64,000 bases of DNA from Opitutaceae bacterium (lineage in GTDB: Bacteria; Verrucomicrobiota; Verrucomicrobiia; Opitutales; Opitutaceae): contig JAGYIG010000009.1 in NCBI GenBank assembly GCA_018402455.1, positions 43,204 to 107,203 of the forward strand, in the 5' to 3' direction. Position 1 is the first letter of the stretch; every line of letters begins with the position of its first letter. Both the position numbers and the translations under genes were made by a program. Positions 25,620 to 34,904 of this stretch are shown in pieces. Under the pieces are notes generated by a model that searched no databases, was not told where the DNA came from, and worked only from the letters and a program-made list of their open reading frames with translations.

Positions 25620-26582
25620 TCAGGCGGAACCGTCCGCCGCGCGGTAGGCGGCGATCACCGCCCGCTCACCGTCGGCACCCGGCAGCGAGTTGCCGTGTTC
25701 CATCCCCACCACGCCGGTGAATTGCTTGGCTTTCAGGTGGTCGAAGACCTTGCGGTAATTGATCTCGCCGGTGCCGGGTTCCTTGCGGCCGGGATTGTCG
25801 CCGCATTGGAAATAGGCGATCTCGTCCCAGCACATGTCGATGTTCGGGATGAGGTTTCCTTCGGTGATCTGCTGGTGGTAGATATCGAAAAGGATCTTGC
25901 AAGACGGGCGGTTGACCGCGCGACACACCGCGTAGGCCTGATCGGAGCGTTCGAGCCAGACCCCGCCGTGATTGGCGTGCCAATTGAGGGGCTCGAGCAC
26001 CATGACGAGATCGTGCGGTTCAAGGATCTCGGAGCAGCGGCGCAACAGATCGATGACATTGGCAAACTGATACCCCTCGGATAGCCGTGGCCCCCCGTAG
26101 CGGTTCCAGTCGGCGTCATCGTTGGCCGATTGTTGGTCGACGGATCCCGGCACGACGGTCATCCAGGTAGCCCCACAGCGCTCGGCAACTGCGACCGACT
26201 CGCGAATGCTGGCGAGCACCTCATGGGCGTCGTCGGGATTGCCCCTGGCGAAGGTCGGTTGGTCAAAATTGGCGTAGGCGACGAAGACGCCCATCTGCAT
26301 GTGCAGGTCGGCGAGGGTCTGGCCGATGGCCTCCTGCTCCCTGGGGGAACGACTCTTCATGCCGTTGTCTTCCCAGGCGGTGAAGCCCTGGTCGGCGGCG
26401 AATTTGATTTGATCGATCACATTGCCGCCGGCGAGCGCCTTGAACATGCCGGGGTGGGGCGCGTAACCGAGGGCAAACTTCGGATGTCCTTCGCCGTGGG
26501 CGTGACCAAATAGTTTGGAATGGCCGGCGAGCACGGCCGTGCCGGCCACCAGCGAGGAGTTAAGAAACGCGCGACGATTCAT
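25620..26582 (-). CDS. Tat-exported xylose-isomerase-like/hydroxypyruvate-isomerase-type TIM-barrel protein
   Basis: The protein has 320 residues from MNRRAFLNSSLVAGTAVLAG, an NRRxFL Tat-like signal. The TIM barrel resembles hydroxypyruvate isomerase and related sugar epimerases: LGYAPHPGMF, GFTAWEDNGM, WMTVVPGSVDQ, MVLEPLNWHANHGG, CKILFDIYHQQITEGN and VGMEHGNSLPG. Glu, Asp, His and Glu of the metal site are present in order (LEPLN, FDIYH, MEHG). These proteins isomerise or epimerise small sugars or ketoacids. The substrate is unknown. Secreted versions are common in Planctomycetota and Verrucomicrobiota. Confidence 0.8.
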   Translation of the reverse strand: MNRRAFLNSSLVAGTAVLAGHSKLFGHAHGEGHPKFALGYAPHPGMFKALAGGNVIDQIKFAADQGFTAWEDNGMKSRSPREQEAIGQTLADLHMQMGVFVAYANFDQPTFARGNPDDAHEVLASIRESVAVAERCGATWMTVVPGSVDQQSANDDADWNRYGGPRLSEGYQFANVIDLLRRCSEILEPHDLVMVLEPLNWHANHGGVWLERSDQAYAVCRAVNRPSCKILFDIYHQQITEGNLIPNIDMCWDEIAYFQCGDNPGRKEPGTGEINYRKVFDHLKAKQFTGVVGMEHGNSLPGADGERAVIAAYRAADGSA

Positions 26583-26684
26583 GAAGGGGATTAAGTCAGG
26601 GGTGAATGAACACCCTAGAACAACAGACCAAGGGCCTCCCCGCCAAGCGTTCTTTGCCCCTGCCCAACGCCTCATGGCTTGATT

Positions 26685-26715
26685 CATGAAAGTAACCTAA
26701 TAGGTTACTTTCATG
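26685..26715. promoter_or_regulatory. Left 31-base perfect palindrome (operator-like), contains the HTH gene start codon
   Basis: The arm CATGAAAGTAACCTA, a central A (26700) and the exact complement form a 31-base palindrome. The ATG of the HTH gene (26713-26715) is its last three bases. Its inner 23 bases are identical to those of the copy at 27080-27110. Autoregulatory operator binding by the HTH protein is the simplest reading. Confidence 0.8.
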
Positions 26716-27090
26716 ACGGAGCTTCCGCCGCAGGTAAAAATTTGGGGAGAGTTGGGGTTGATGTTGGCCGAGTTGGCGGTGGAAGGAGCCCGGCAGGCCC
26801 GGAAGCGGATGCGGCGAAAGCGGCGGGGTGCTTATCAAGTCCGTCGTCCAGGGGTGGACACCCCGATGTGGAACGCGTGCGCCGCGCTATTGAAAGTGGA
26901 GCTCCAGCCTTGGGGCGCGAAGGTGCGCTTGGCTCGTCATTTAGGTATTCCCAAACAGCGGGTGACCGACTTTGTAACCAACGGGAGCCGCATGCCGGAC
27001 GCGGAAACCCTGCTGCAGATTATCGAATGGCTGGCCCGCCGTCATGCCCCAGCGGTCGCCCCAATCCCGAACGACTCCCACCCAAAGTAA
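26713..27090 (+). CDS. Small XRE-like HTH protein flanked by palindromes
   Basis: The protein has 125 residues. An N-terminal helix (WGELGLMLAELAVEGARQARKRMRRKRRGAYQ) is rich in Arg/Lys. The C-terminal half (about 55-112: WNACAALLKVELQPWGAKVRLARHLGIPKQRVTDFVTNGSRMPD) is a helix-turn-helix of the Cro/C1 (XRE) type, with AETLLQIIEWLARR as the last helix. It is probably a DNA-binding repressor. Its ATG and TAA lie inside two palindromes sharing one 23-base core, and no conventional ribosome-binding site fits upstream. No toxin partner is adjacent, which makes a solitary antitoxin-like regulator possible. Confidence 0.7.
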   Translation: MTELPPQVKIWGELGLMLAELAVEGARQARKRMRRKRRGAYQVRRPGVDTPMWNACAALLKVELQPWGAKVRLARHLGIPKQRVTDFVTNGSRMPDAETLLQIIEWLARRHAPAVAPIPNDSHPK

Positions 27091-27110
27091 CCTAATAGGT
27101 TACTTTGGGT
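27080..27110. promoter_or_regulatory. Right 31-base perfect palindrome, contains the HTH gene stop codon
   Basis: The arm ACCCAAAGTAACCTA, a central A (27095) and the exact complement form this palindrome. The stop TAA (27088-27090) lies in the left arm. Its core matches the left copy while the outer four bases differ, yet they are still self-complementary. A looser CCCAC/GTGGG extension lengthens the stem. It could act as a second operator or as a hairpin terminator towards the convergent gene at 27189. Confidence 0.8.
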
Positions 27111-27188
27111 GTGGGACGGGCTCGGGTCGGTTTGAGGGGCGAGAACGGGTGGGTTCTCCAAGCCCGCCTGGGCTTCGGCGGGGCGGGC

Positions 27189-28592
27189 TCAGGCCAAGCA
27201 GGCTTTGAAGCCCTCGGTGAGGGCGGTGCGGTCGAGGTCCTTGCCGATGAAGACCAGAGTGTTGGTGCGCTGGTCGGCCGGGCCCCATTCACGGTCGAAT
27301 TTGGCGTCGAAGAGCATGTGCACGCCCTGGAAGACGAGGCGCTTGGGCGTGCCTTTGACACTCAGCACGCCCTTGCTGCGGTAGATGTCGTTGCCCTTGG
27401 TCTGGAGGAGGCGGGAGATCCAGTCGTTGAGGCGTTGGGGATCGAGGTCGCCGGGGTGGGTGATGCCGACGGAGGAGACTTCCTCATCGTGGCTGTGCGT
27501 GTGCTCGTAGTCTTGCTGCCAGACGGGTTTCACGTTCTCGCCCGCGACCGGGACGTGGAGCGGGTGGTGGCCGCAGCCCTCGAAAACGAGGTAGGTGCCG
27601 GCGGTGGGGATCTCGAGTTTGTAGCGGCCGTTGCCGTCGTTGAGGAGGAGGCGCTGGAGGGTGGTGCCGGGCGTGAGGGTTTCACCCTCGTTCACGCGGT
27701 TTTCCCAATCGGAGAAGGAAACAACCGCGATGTCGCGGGCCGCGTCCACGACGTCTTGCGCGGTTGAGAGAATGGGCATCACGACGACATCGAGTTCGTC
27801 TTCGTCGTGATGGTGGTGGTGACCGTGTTCGTGATCGTGGTCGCAATCGGCGTGGTCGTGATCATCGTCGACGTGGCCGATGACGAGCTCGTGGGTGCCG
27901 GCGGGCAGGGGGTAGGCGCCGGCCCATTCGAACGGGTAGGACGGCTCAAGAAATTTCGGGTCAAGTTCGTGGGCCCGGGAGAGATCGAACCCGCCGAGGT
28001 CGAGCACGCGGTCGAGGGGCACGTCGCAGTTGGTCGCTCGTTCAATCCGGGCGGCGGCGTTCATGCCGCGGACCTTCGCTTCGAGCGCGTCGAGCTCCCC
28101 GGCGGAAACCAGATCGCTCTTGTTGAGGATCATGACATCGGCGAAGGCGATTTGCTTGCGCACTTCGGGCGCGTCGTCGAAGTGCTGCACGACGTGTTTG
28201 GCGTCGACGACGGTGACGATGCCATCGATCCGGAAGTTGGCCCGCATCTCATCGTCGGTAAAAAACGTCTGAGCGACGGGGCCGGGGTCGGCGAGGCCGG
28301 TGGTTTCGATGATCACGCCGTCGAGCCGATTTTTACGCTTCATCAGGCGGCCGAGCACGCGGATGAGATCGCCCCGCACGCTGCAGCAGATGCAGCCGTT
28401 GTTCATCTCGAAGAGTTCCTCCTCGCTTTGGATGACAAGTTGGTTGTCGACGCTGACCTCGCCGAATTCGTTCTCGATCACGGCGAGTTTTTTACCATGC
28501 GGGGCGGTGAGGATACGGTTGAGCAGGGTGGTTTTGCCGGCGCCGAGAAACCCGGTCAGGATGGTTACGGGAATGGGGGGGGACGCGTCCAT
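27189..28592 (-). CDS. COG0523/CobW-family GTPase metallochaperone with inserted domain
   Basis: The protein has 467 residues from [24 protein letters not shown] (Walker A). The signature Cys motif is [12 protein letters not shown], Walker B region [13 protein letters not shown], and NKSD gives base recognition. After about residue 240 there is a His/Asp tract ([22 protein letters not shown]). About 90 extra residues follow ([21 protein letters not shown] to [16 protein letters not shown]) before the CobW C-terminal domain ([32 protein letters not shown]). The family delivers Zn2+ or Co2+ to client proteins. His-rich members favour zinc, consistent with the ZnuD-like receptor nearby. Upstream in-frame codons to 28709 are not needed. 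Confidence 0.9.
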   Translation of the reverse strand: MDASPPIPVTILTGFLGAGKTTLLNRILTAPHGKKLAVIENEFGEVSVDNQLVIQSEEELFEMNNGCICCSVRGDLIRVLGRLMKRKNRLDGVIIETTGLADPGPVAQTFFTDDEMRANFRIDGIVTVVDAKHVVQHFDDAPEVRKQIAFADVMILNKSDLVSAGELDALEAKVRGMNAAARIERATNCDVPLDRVLDLGGFDLSRAHELDPKFLEPSYPFEWAGAYPLPAGTHELVIGHVDDDHDHADCDHDHEHGHHHHHDEDELDVVVMPILSTAQDVVDAARDIAVVSFSDWENRVNEGETLTPGTTLQRLLLNDGNGRYKLEIPTAGTYLVFEGCGHHPLHVPVAGENVKPVWQQDYEHTHSHDEEVSSVGITHPGDLDPQRLNDWISRLLQTKGNDIYRSKGVLSVKGTPKRLVFQGVHMLFDAKFDREWGPADQRTNTLVFIGKDLDRTALTEGFKACLA

Positions 28593-28750
28593 GGGTTTCA
28601 ACGTCGCAAAGTGACCCTCGGCGTCAAGCGGGGCGATTACGTAAATTCGCCTACCGACACTGGTTTGACAGGGCCAGCGGGGCCGCCAGCTTCGAAGGTT
28701 CGCGGTCAAGCGTTAAGCTGCTCCGCGTCCCCCCTCCAACCTCCGAAGTT

Positions 28751-31126
28751 TTGTTCAAGAATCTCCCGTTTCGCTGGCGCATTACGCTTCTGGTCACCTC
28801 GGTCTCCGTGCTTTCGTTGATCGCGGCCTTTGCGGGCTTCTTATCCTGGGAGGTGTTTCGGTATCGGGCCGATGTGGTGGACCGGTTGGACCGAACGCAG
28901 GCCATCCTGGTGGAGCGGGTCACGGCTACGCTGGCGGCCAATCCCGACATCGCGTTTCTGCCGTTGGACGACCTCAAGCAGGATGACACCATTCTGGCGG
29001 CGGCGGTGTATTCGATGAACGATCGGATCATCGACCGCTACATCAAGCCCGGCACGGAGGAGCTGATTCCGCGACCCTTTCGGCCGAACGTGGACCCCAA
29101 TGCGGTGACGACCTTCAAGTTTCTGGTCCATGAGGGTGAGCGCATTGGCATCATCTACCTCAAGGCGGACACTTCCGGTTTGGCGCAGGAGCGGATCCTC
29201 GAGCCGATGCGGGCCATGGCGATTTTAGGCCTGTTGAGTATTTTGGGCGGGCTGTTTGCCGCTCGTTTTCTGCAATCTTCCATCACCAAGCCCATCACCG
29301 AGCTCGGGGCGGTGGCCAAGAAGGTGAAGTCCGAGCGCGACTTCAGTGTGCGGGCCAAGCGCATGGGCGGGGGCCAGGAAATCGAAGCCATGGTCACGGC
29401 CTTCAACGATATGTTGGCCACGGTGCAGAACCGCACGGAGGAGCTGCATCTGGCCACGGAAGAACTGGCCCAGACGAATCGGACCCTGGAGGACAAGGTG
29501 CAGGAGCGCACGGTCGAGTTGGAGCATGCGATGATTTCGGCCCGCGATGCGAATCAGGCGAAGAGCGCCTTTTTGGCCAAAATGAGTCACGAACTGCGCA
29601 CGCCGATGAACGCCATCATCGGCTACTCGGAGATCCTGTTGGAGGATGCCGAGGACGATGAAGACGAAGCGACCTGTGATGATTTGAAGAAGATTCTGGC
29701 GGCGGCCCGTCATCTGTTGGGGCTGATCAACGACGTGCTTGATCTTTCCAAGATCGAGGCCGGTCGGATGGACCTGTTTGTGGAAGAGCAGTCGGTGAGC
29801 GGTTTGGTCGAACAGGTTTACTCCACCGTGGCGCCCTTGGTGGCCAAGGGGGCCAATGAGTTTGTCACCGATTGTCCAAAGGACATCGGCGTGATTCGGG
29901 TGGATGCGACAAAATTGCGCCAGATCCTGCTCAACCTGATCAGCAATGCGGCCAAGTTCACCGAGAAAGGCACCATCACCCTGAAGGTCGAGCGCACGAG
30001 CGCCGGCACGGATGCGCGCATCCGGTTTTCGGTCAGCGACACGGGCATCGGGATGACGCCGGAACAGTGCGAGAAAGTGTTTGAGGCCTTCACGCAGGCC
30101 GAAGCCTCGACGGCCAGTAAGTTTGGCGGCACCGGTCTGGGGCTCGCGATCACGAAGCAGTTTGCCCAATTGATGGAGGGGGATGTGACCCTCACCAGTG
30201 CGGTTGGCCAAGGCTCCACCTTCACTGTGGACCTGCCGGTTTCGGTGGATGACAAGACCCGGCGACGGATGTCCAACGTGCCAATGGTTTCGATGGAAGA
30301 TGGCGAAGAAGAGATCCCCACCCAAGTCCTCCCGGCCGCGGCTCGGGTGGTGGTGGTGGCCGACGACGAATCGCTGCGCGACGGGGTGGCGGCGCTTTTG
30401 CCTGCGGACAGCTATCAAATCAACCACGTCGCCCGCGCCAAACAGGCGTTGGAAGTCATCCGGGAGGTGAGGCCGGATGTGATCCTGCTGGATGTGTTGA
30501 TGGAGGGAGGTCTCGGTTTGGAAGTGCTGAACAACCTGAAGGCCGATCACTCCCTGGCCCCGGTGCCGGTGGTGCTCCTGACCGTCACGGAAGACGGATC
30601 GCTGCCCACCTTGGCGGTCGGGGCGGAGGACTACTTGCCCAAAAACATGCTCGGCCAGAATTTGCCGGGCATCTTGAAAAAACATTCCGGTGATCGGCAG
30701 TCCAGCCGTCATGTGCTGGTGGCCGAGGACGACAACATGGTGCGGGAAATGATCGGACGACAGTTGTCGCGGGAAGGCTGGGAAGTCGTACTCGCGCCCA
30801 ACGGAAAAGCGGCGGTGGATGCCATGGATGAGCGGGTGCCCTCGCTGGTGCTGCTCGACCTGATGATGCCCAAGATGGACGGTTTTGGGGTGTTGCGGGA
30901 AATGCGCGCCGATGATCGCCTGAAGAATGTTCCGGTGGTGGTGCTGACCTCCCTCGACCTCACCGGCAGCGTCCGTCAGTTGCTGCGCCAACAAACTGAA
31001 AAAGTTTTGCAAAAAGGCCGTTATTCCAAGGAAGAGTTGCTCGCCGAGATCAAATCGGCGCTGGTCGAGTTTGGCACCAAGCCCCCCTTTGAGAGTCCGG
31101 AGTCGAGCCATAAAACTGCAGATTAA
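28751..31126 (+). CDS. Membrane hybrid histidine kinase with two receiver domains
   Basis: The protein has 791 residues and a TTG start. There are two membrane helices (about 12-33 and 155-176) around a periplasmic sensor of about 120 residues of unknown ligand. HAMP and coiled coil (about 176-265) lead to the DHp with His280 in [16 protein letters not shown]. An ATPase domain follows with [21 protein letters not shown] and [10 protein letters not shown]. Receiver 1 (about 535-655) retains LLDVLMEGG but is divergent. Receiver 2 (about 668-780) has [13 protein letters not shown]. It is followed by a stand-alone receiver and a receiver-cyclase gene, which suggests phosphotransfer to them. Confidence 0.9.
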   Translation: MFKNLPFRWRITLLVTSVSVLSLIAAFAGFLSWEVFRYRADVVDRLDRTQAILVERVTATLAANPDIAFLPLDDLKQDDTILAAAVYSMNDRIIDRYIKPGTEELIPRPFRPNVDPNAVTTFKFLVHEGERIGIIYLKADTSGLAQERILEPMRAMAILGLLSILGGLFAARFLQSSITKPITELGAVAKKVKSERDFSVRAKRMGGGQEIEAMVTAFNDMLATVQNRTEELHLATEELAQTNRTLEDKVQERTVELEHAMISARDANQAKSAFLAKMSHELRTPMNAIIGYSEILLEDAEDDEDEATCDDLKKILAAARHLLGLINDVLDLSKIEAGRMDLFVEEQSVSGLVEQVYSTVAPLVAKGANEFVTDCPKDIGVIRVDATKLRQILLNLISNAAKFTEKGTITLKVERTSAGTDARIRFSVSDTGIGMTPEQCEKVFEAFTQAEASTASKFGGTGLGLAITKQFAQLMEGDVTLTSAVGQGSTFTVDLPVSVDDKTRRRMSNVPMVSMEDGEEEIPTQVLPAAARVVVVADDESLRDGVAALLPADSYQINHVARAKQALEVIREVRPDVILLDVLMEGGLGLEVLNNLKADHSLAPVPVVLLTVTEDGSLPTLAVGAEDYLPKNMLGQNLPGILKKHSGDRQSSRHVLVAEDDNMVREMIGRQLSREGWEVVLAPNGKAAVDAMDERVPSLVLLDLMMPKMDGFGVLREMRADDRLKNVPVVVLTSLDLTGSVRQLLRQQTEKVLQKGRYSKEELLAEIKSALVEFGTKPPFESPESSHKTAD

Positions 31127-31168
31127 AAGTCGAAATTTGTCCCAAATCGTCTTAAACCCTTACCTGCC

Positions 31169-31549
31169 ATGGCACTGATACTGTTAGTTGAAGACAACGA
31201 AATGAATCGAGACATGCTCAAGCGACGCTTGGTCAAGCGCGGGTTTGACGTCGAAGTGGCGGTGGATGGTCCGGCGGGGCTAGCGGCGGCGCAGAGCGGG
31301 CGCTTCGATCTGGTGTTGATGGACATGAGCCTGCCGGGATTAACCGGCTGGGAAGCCACGGCTCAGCTCAAGGCCAATCCCGAGCACGCCAAGGTCCCGG
31401 TGATTGCGCTGACGGCTCACGCCATGGAGTCGGATCGGCAGCAGGCCTTGGATGCGGGCTGCGACGAATATGAAACCAAGCCGGTGGAGCTGAAGCGCCT
31501 GCTCGACAAAATCAATCGGTTGCTGGGTGACCAAGCGGTCTCCGAATGA
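31169..31549 (+). CDS. Single-domain response regulator (CheY/DivK-like)
   Basis: The protein has 126 residues and is a receiver domain only. It has LLVEDNEMNRDML, Asp52 in LVLMDMSLPGLTGWE, Thr in ALTAHAM and Lys in YETKPVE. The ALTAHAM and TKPVELKRLL pattern is DivK-like. It has no output domain, so it probably relays phosphate or acts by binding. The gene overlaps the following cyclase gene by ATGA, implying coupled translation and roughly equal dose. Confidence 0.92.
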   Translation: MALILLVEDNEMNRDMLKRRLVKRGFDVEVAVDGPAGLAAAQSGRFDLVLMDMSLPGLTGWEATAQLKANPEHAKVPVIALTAHAMESDRQQALDAGCDEYETKPVELKRLLDKINRLLGDQAVSE

Positions 31550-33108
31550 GCGACCATCCTCACAATCCGGCGGGAAGCGAAGAGGCCCACAAATCCACGC
31601 TGGCCCGTCTGCGGCACGACCTGCGCACGCCGCTGAACCAAATTATTGGATACAGCGAGCTGTTGGTGGAAACCGTTGACGAGCATGACATCGCGGATGT
31701 CGTGCCGCCGCTGGAGGAGATTCATCGCGCGGGCACCGATATGCTCGGCAAGCTCAATGACGAGCTGGCCCCGTGGAAGCTCCAGTCAGGGCAGGTCAGC
31801 CTGCCGAACCTGCAGTCCCAGTTGTTGGAACCGCTGCGGCTGGTGGATGACGCCTGCGTCCGATCCAGTGACATTGCCCGACGGCACGGGGCGGTCGACG
31901 TGGTGGAAGATATCAGCAAGATCTTCGAGGCGGTGGCCAACTTGCGCCGGGGCCTCAACGTCACCATTGAGGATGAGCCGAGGGTGCTCCCCGCCGGCCC
32001 CTCGTTTGCGGCGATGGCAAACAGCGCCCCCCTGGCGGTGCGGTCGAGTGAGACCGGCAAACTGCTGGTGGTCGATGACGACCACCTCAATCGGGAAATG
32101 ATCGCTCGGCGATTGGAGCACATGGGCTTCAAAATCGTGCTGGCGGCCGATGGCTTGGAAGCGCTGGCCGCGCTGCGGCGGGAGGCCTTCGACTTGGTTT
32201 TACTGGATGTTTTGATGCCGGAGCTCGATGGGTTCGAGACCCTCGAGCGCATCAAGTCCAACGAACGCTGGCGCACGATTCCGGTGGTCATGCTCAGTGC
32301 CCTCGACGATGCCGACAGCACCGCCCGGTGCATCACGGCTGGCGCCGAGGATTACGTGCCGAAGCCCTTCAACCCGGTGGTGCTGCGGGCCCGCATCAAT
32401 GCCTCGCTGGAAAAAAAGCGTCTCCGGGACCAGGAGGAGCGCTACCTCGAGCGCATCAAGCAGGAGCAGGCCAAGTCCGAACAACTGCTGCTTACGATTT
32501 TGCCCGATGCAATCGCCACCCGCCTCAAATCCGGGGAGCGCAACATCGTGGACGAGGTGCCGGCTGCCACGGTGATGTTCATCGATATTGTGGGCTTCAC
32601 CGCCATCGCTGCTAAAATCAAGCCGGACAGCACGGTATCCCTGCTCAACAAGCTCTTCAGTGCCTTTGACTCTCTGGTCGATGTGCACGGTCTCGAAAAA
32701 ATTAAAACCATCGGCGACGCCTACATGGCGGTGGCGGGTGTGCCCAGTCCGGTCGAAGATCACGCGCTGCGAGCGGCGCGGATGGCCCTCGCCGTGCAGA
32801 AGGCCCTCGCCATTTTCAACCAGAGCAACGGGGTCGAATGGTCGGTGCGCATGGGCATCCACAGCGGTCCCCTCATGGCCGGCATCATTGGCTCCCGCAA
32901 ATTCGCCTATGACCTCTGGGGCGATACGGTCAATCTGGCCAGTCGGCTCGAGTCCCAAGGTGAAGCCGGGCGGATTCAGATTTCCGCGGAAACGGCCAAA
33001 CTGATCGAATCGGAGTTCAGTGTGTCGCCCATCGGCATGGTGGATATCCGCAATCGCGGAAAGATCCCCGTCTTCAAGATCGATAGCGCCAAATTGGGCT
33101 CCCGATGA
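31546..33108 (+). CDS. DHp (His only), receiver and class III adenylate cyclase
   Basis: The protein has 520 residues. An intact H box, RLRHDLRTPLNQIIGYSELL with His24, starts a helical region of about 140 residues that lacks any ATP-binding domain. The receiver (about 172-285) has LLVVDDDHLNREMI, Asp221 in LVLLDVLMPELDG and Lys270 in YVPKP. The cyclase (about 335-510) has FIDIVGFT (Asp344), KIKTIGDAY (Lys384, Asp388) and YDLWGDTVNLASR (Asp453), the adenylate-type set. The H-box His may accept phosphate from another kinase, making this a built-in phosphotransfer-receiver-cyclase. It is coupled to the regulator at 31169. Confidence 0.9.
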   Translation: MSDHPHNPAGSEEAHKSTLARLRHDLRTPLNQIIGYSELLVETVDEHDIADVVPPLEEIHRAGTDMLGKLNDELAPWKLQSGQVSLPNLQSQLLEPLRLVDDACVRSSDIARRHGAVDVVEDISKIFEAVANLRRGLNVTIEDEPRVLPAGPSFAAMANSAPLAVRSSETGKLLVVDDDHLNREMIARRLEHMGFKIVLAADGLEALAALRREAFDLVLLDVLMPELDGFETLERIKSNERWRTIPVVMLSALDDADSTARCITAGAEDYVPKPFNPVVLRARINASLEKKRLRDQEERYLERIKQEQAKSEQLLLTILPDAIATRLKSGERNIVDEVPAATVMFIDIVGFTAIAAKIKPDSTVSLLNKLFSAFDSLVDVHGLEKIKTIGDAYMAVAGVPSPVEDHALRAARMALAVQKALAIFNQSNGVEWSVRMGIHSGPLMAGIIGSRKFAYDLWGDTVNLASRLESQGEAGRIQISAETAKLIESEFSVSPIGMVDIRNRGKIPVFKIDSAKLGSR

Positions 33109-33204
33109 TCGGCCGCCGCCTTTCCGATCTGTAATGTTCCCGCAAGGTCGGGGCAAGGAGGGCGTGGTAGGTTGCGAGACGAACAACTCCCGTTAATTTC
33201 CCTC

Positions 33205-34713
33205 ATGAACCTCTCCCGATCGAATCTTTCAGCAAAATCCCGCGTCTGGCGGGCCAGTCTCATTGTCGCGTCCGCCGCCGCCCTCGGTTGGACGGTGGCT
33301 GCGGTCGCCGAGGACCTCTCCACGGCGGACGAGGTGAAGGTCACGATTGATGCCACCCCGGTCGATCGCAGCAGCGGGCAGTTCATGCCGGTCAGCTTCG
33401 CCCCGATCGTGCAACAGGTCGGTCCGGCCGTGGTGCAGGTCAGCGTGATCGCGGAGTCCGAGGAGATGTCGCAGAACCTGCCCTCGTGGATGGAGGATCC
33501 GCGGTGGCGCCGTTTCTTCGGGATTCCCGACGACTACGCTGAGCGCATGCCCCGCCGTCAGGAACGCGGCGCCGGTTCAGGGGTCATTGTGAGCTCGGAC
33601 GGCTACATCCTGACCAACAATCACGTGGTGGCCAATGCGGTCGAGATTGAGGTCAGCCTCTCCGATCGGCGCGAAGTATCGGCAAAAATCATCGGCACCG
33701 ATCCGGATACCGACCTTGCGGTCATTAAAATCGATTTGGAAGACCTGCCCGCCGTGACGATCGCCGACAGCGACAACCTGGAGGTGGGTGACACCGTTCT
33801 GGCCGTGGGCAACCCCTTTGGTCTCGGGCAGACCGTGACCAGCGGCATTGTCAGCGGGCTCGGCCGGGCGACCCTTGGTTTGGGCTACGAAGACTTTATC
33901 CAAACCGATGCTGCCATCAACCCCGGCAATTCGGGCGGAGCCCTGATCGACGCCCAAGGGCGCCTGGTGGGGATCAACACCGCGATCCTCAGCCGCAGCG
34001 GCGGGTTCATGGGCATTGGTTTTGCGATTCCCTCGAATCTCGCCCACAACGTCATGCAGCAACTGGTCACCCATGGCGAGGTGGTGCGCGGCTTCCTTGG
34101 TTTTTCCGGCGAGGACCTCACTCGCGAAATGGCGCCCAGTTTCGATCTCGAGGCGGATGAGCGTGGGACCCTCGTGGTGGAAGTCACCGAGGATACCCCG
34201 GCTGATCGGGCGGGCCTGCAGCATGGCGACATCATCACCCACCTGAACGGTCGGCGGTATGAGAGCTTTCGCGAACTCCGGTTTGCCGTCGCCGATGTGC
34301 GTCCCGGCACCGACATCACGCTGAAAATCATCCGTGATGGCGAAGAGATGGAACTCGAGGCCACCGTGGGAAGCCGCGAGGACATCGATGGCGTCGCGAC
34401 GATCGAGGAGGACGACGGCGCGCTGGAAGGAGTCACCGTGAGTGAAATCGACCCGCGGGCGCGGCAGCGCTTCGGTATCCCCAGCCGGGTGCAGGGGGCC
34501 TTGGTGGTGGAAGTCGAGCCCGACTCGGCGTCGGCGCGAGCGGGTCTGCGGGCGGGGCACGTGATTGTGGAAATCAACCGGGAGCGGGTCCGCGACGCCG
34601 ATGATGCGGTGGCGTTGACCGAGGTGCTACCGGAGGACGGTCGCACCCTGCTGCGAATTTACAGTGCCCGCTTCGGCTTCCGCTACATCCAAGTCATCGA
34701 GGGTGAGCAGTGA
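33205..34713 (+). CDS. HtrA/DegQ-type periplasmic serine protease
   Basis: The protein has 502 residues from MNLSRSNLSAKS. The signal segment is ASLIVASAAALGWTVAAVAE. The trypsin-like domain has the triad His140 (TNNHVV), Asp170 (DPDTDLAVIKI) and Ser243 (NPGNSGGAL). Two PDZ domains follow (about 295-385, GFLGFSGEDL and ADRAGLQHGDIITHLNG; about 405-500, SASARAGLRAGHVIVEINRE). DegP/DegQ-type proteins degrade or refold misfolded envelope proteins as oligomers. Length and order are standard. A strong hairpin lies about 90 bases after the stop. Confidence 0.93.
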   Translation: MNLSRSNLSAKSRVWRASLIVASAAALGWTVAAVAEDLSTADEVKVTIDATPVDRSSGQFMPVSFAPIVQQVGPAVVQVSVIAESEEMSQNLPSWMEDPRWRRFFGIPDDYAERMPRRQERGAGSGVIVSSDGYILTNNHVVANAVEIEVSLSDRREVSAKIIGTDPDTDLAVIKIDLEDLPAVTIADSDNLEVGDTVLAVGNPFGLGQTVTSGIVSGLGRATLGLGYEDFIQTDAAINPGNSGGALIDAQGRLVGINTAILSRSGGFMGIGFAIPSNLAHNVMQQLVTHGEVVRGFLGFSGEDLTREMAPSFDLEADERGTLVVEVTEDTPADRAGLQHGDIITHLNGRRYESFRELRFAVADVRPGTDITLKIIRDGEEMELEATVGSREDIDGVATIEEDDGALEGVTVSEIDPRARQRFGIPSRVQGALVVEVEPDSASARAGLRAGHVIVEINRERVRDADDAVALTEVLPEDGRTLLRIYSARFGFRYIQVIEGEQ

Positions 34714-34805
34714 TGGCGGGATCGCGGACCGCCGGGAATATCCGGCCGCCGCCATGCTCGTATCGTTAAGTTTGTTTATAGTTCGAATAGGTTTTAAGTC
34801 ATAAC

Positions 34806-34857
34806 CCGTCCCGGTGGGGTTGAGCGTAGAAGCAGCGCCTCATCCCCACCGGGACGG
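34806..34857 (+). terminator. GC-rich hairpin after the protease gene
   Basis: A 14-base arm CCGTCCCGGTGGGG (34806-34819) pairs with CCCCACCGGGACGG (34844-34857) across a 24-base loop. A T-containing stretch (TTCTATTT) follows. Position between htrA and the response regulator fits an intrinsic terminator, though the loop is long. A structured leader of the next operon is an alternative. Confidence 0.55.
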
Positions 34858-34904
34858 TTCTATTTCGGGCTGACTCCTCGCCCCGATTCCTGCAGGATTT
34901 TCCC

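Noticed and set aside
28631..28650. GCGATTACGTAAATTCGC-like palindrome between the metallochaperone gene and the hybrid kinase gene, considered as a Zur box
   Set aside because: Symmetry is imperfect and it does not match the usual Zur consensus.
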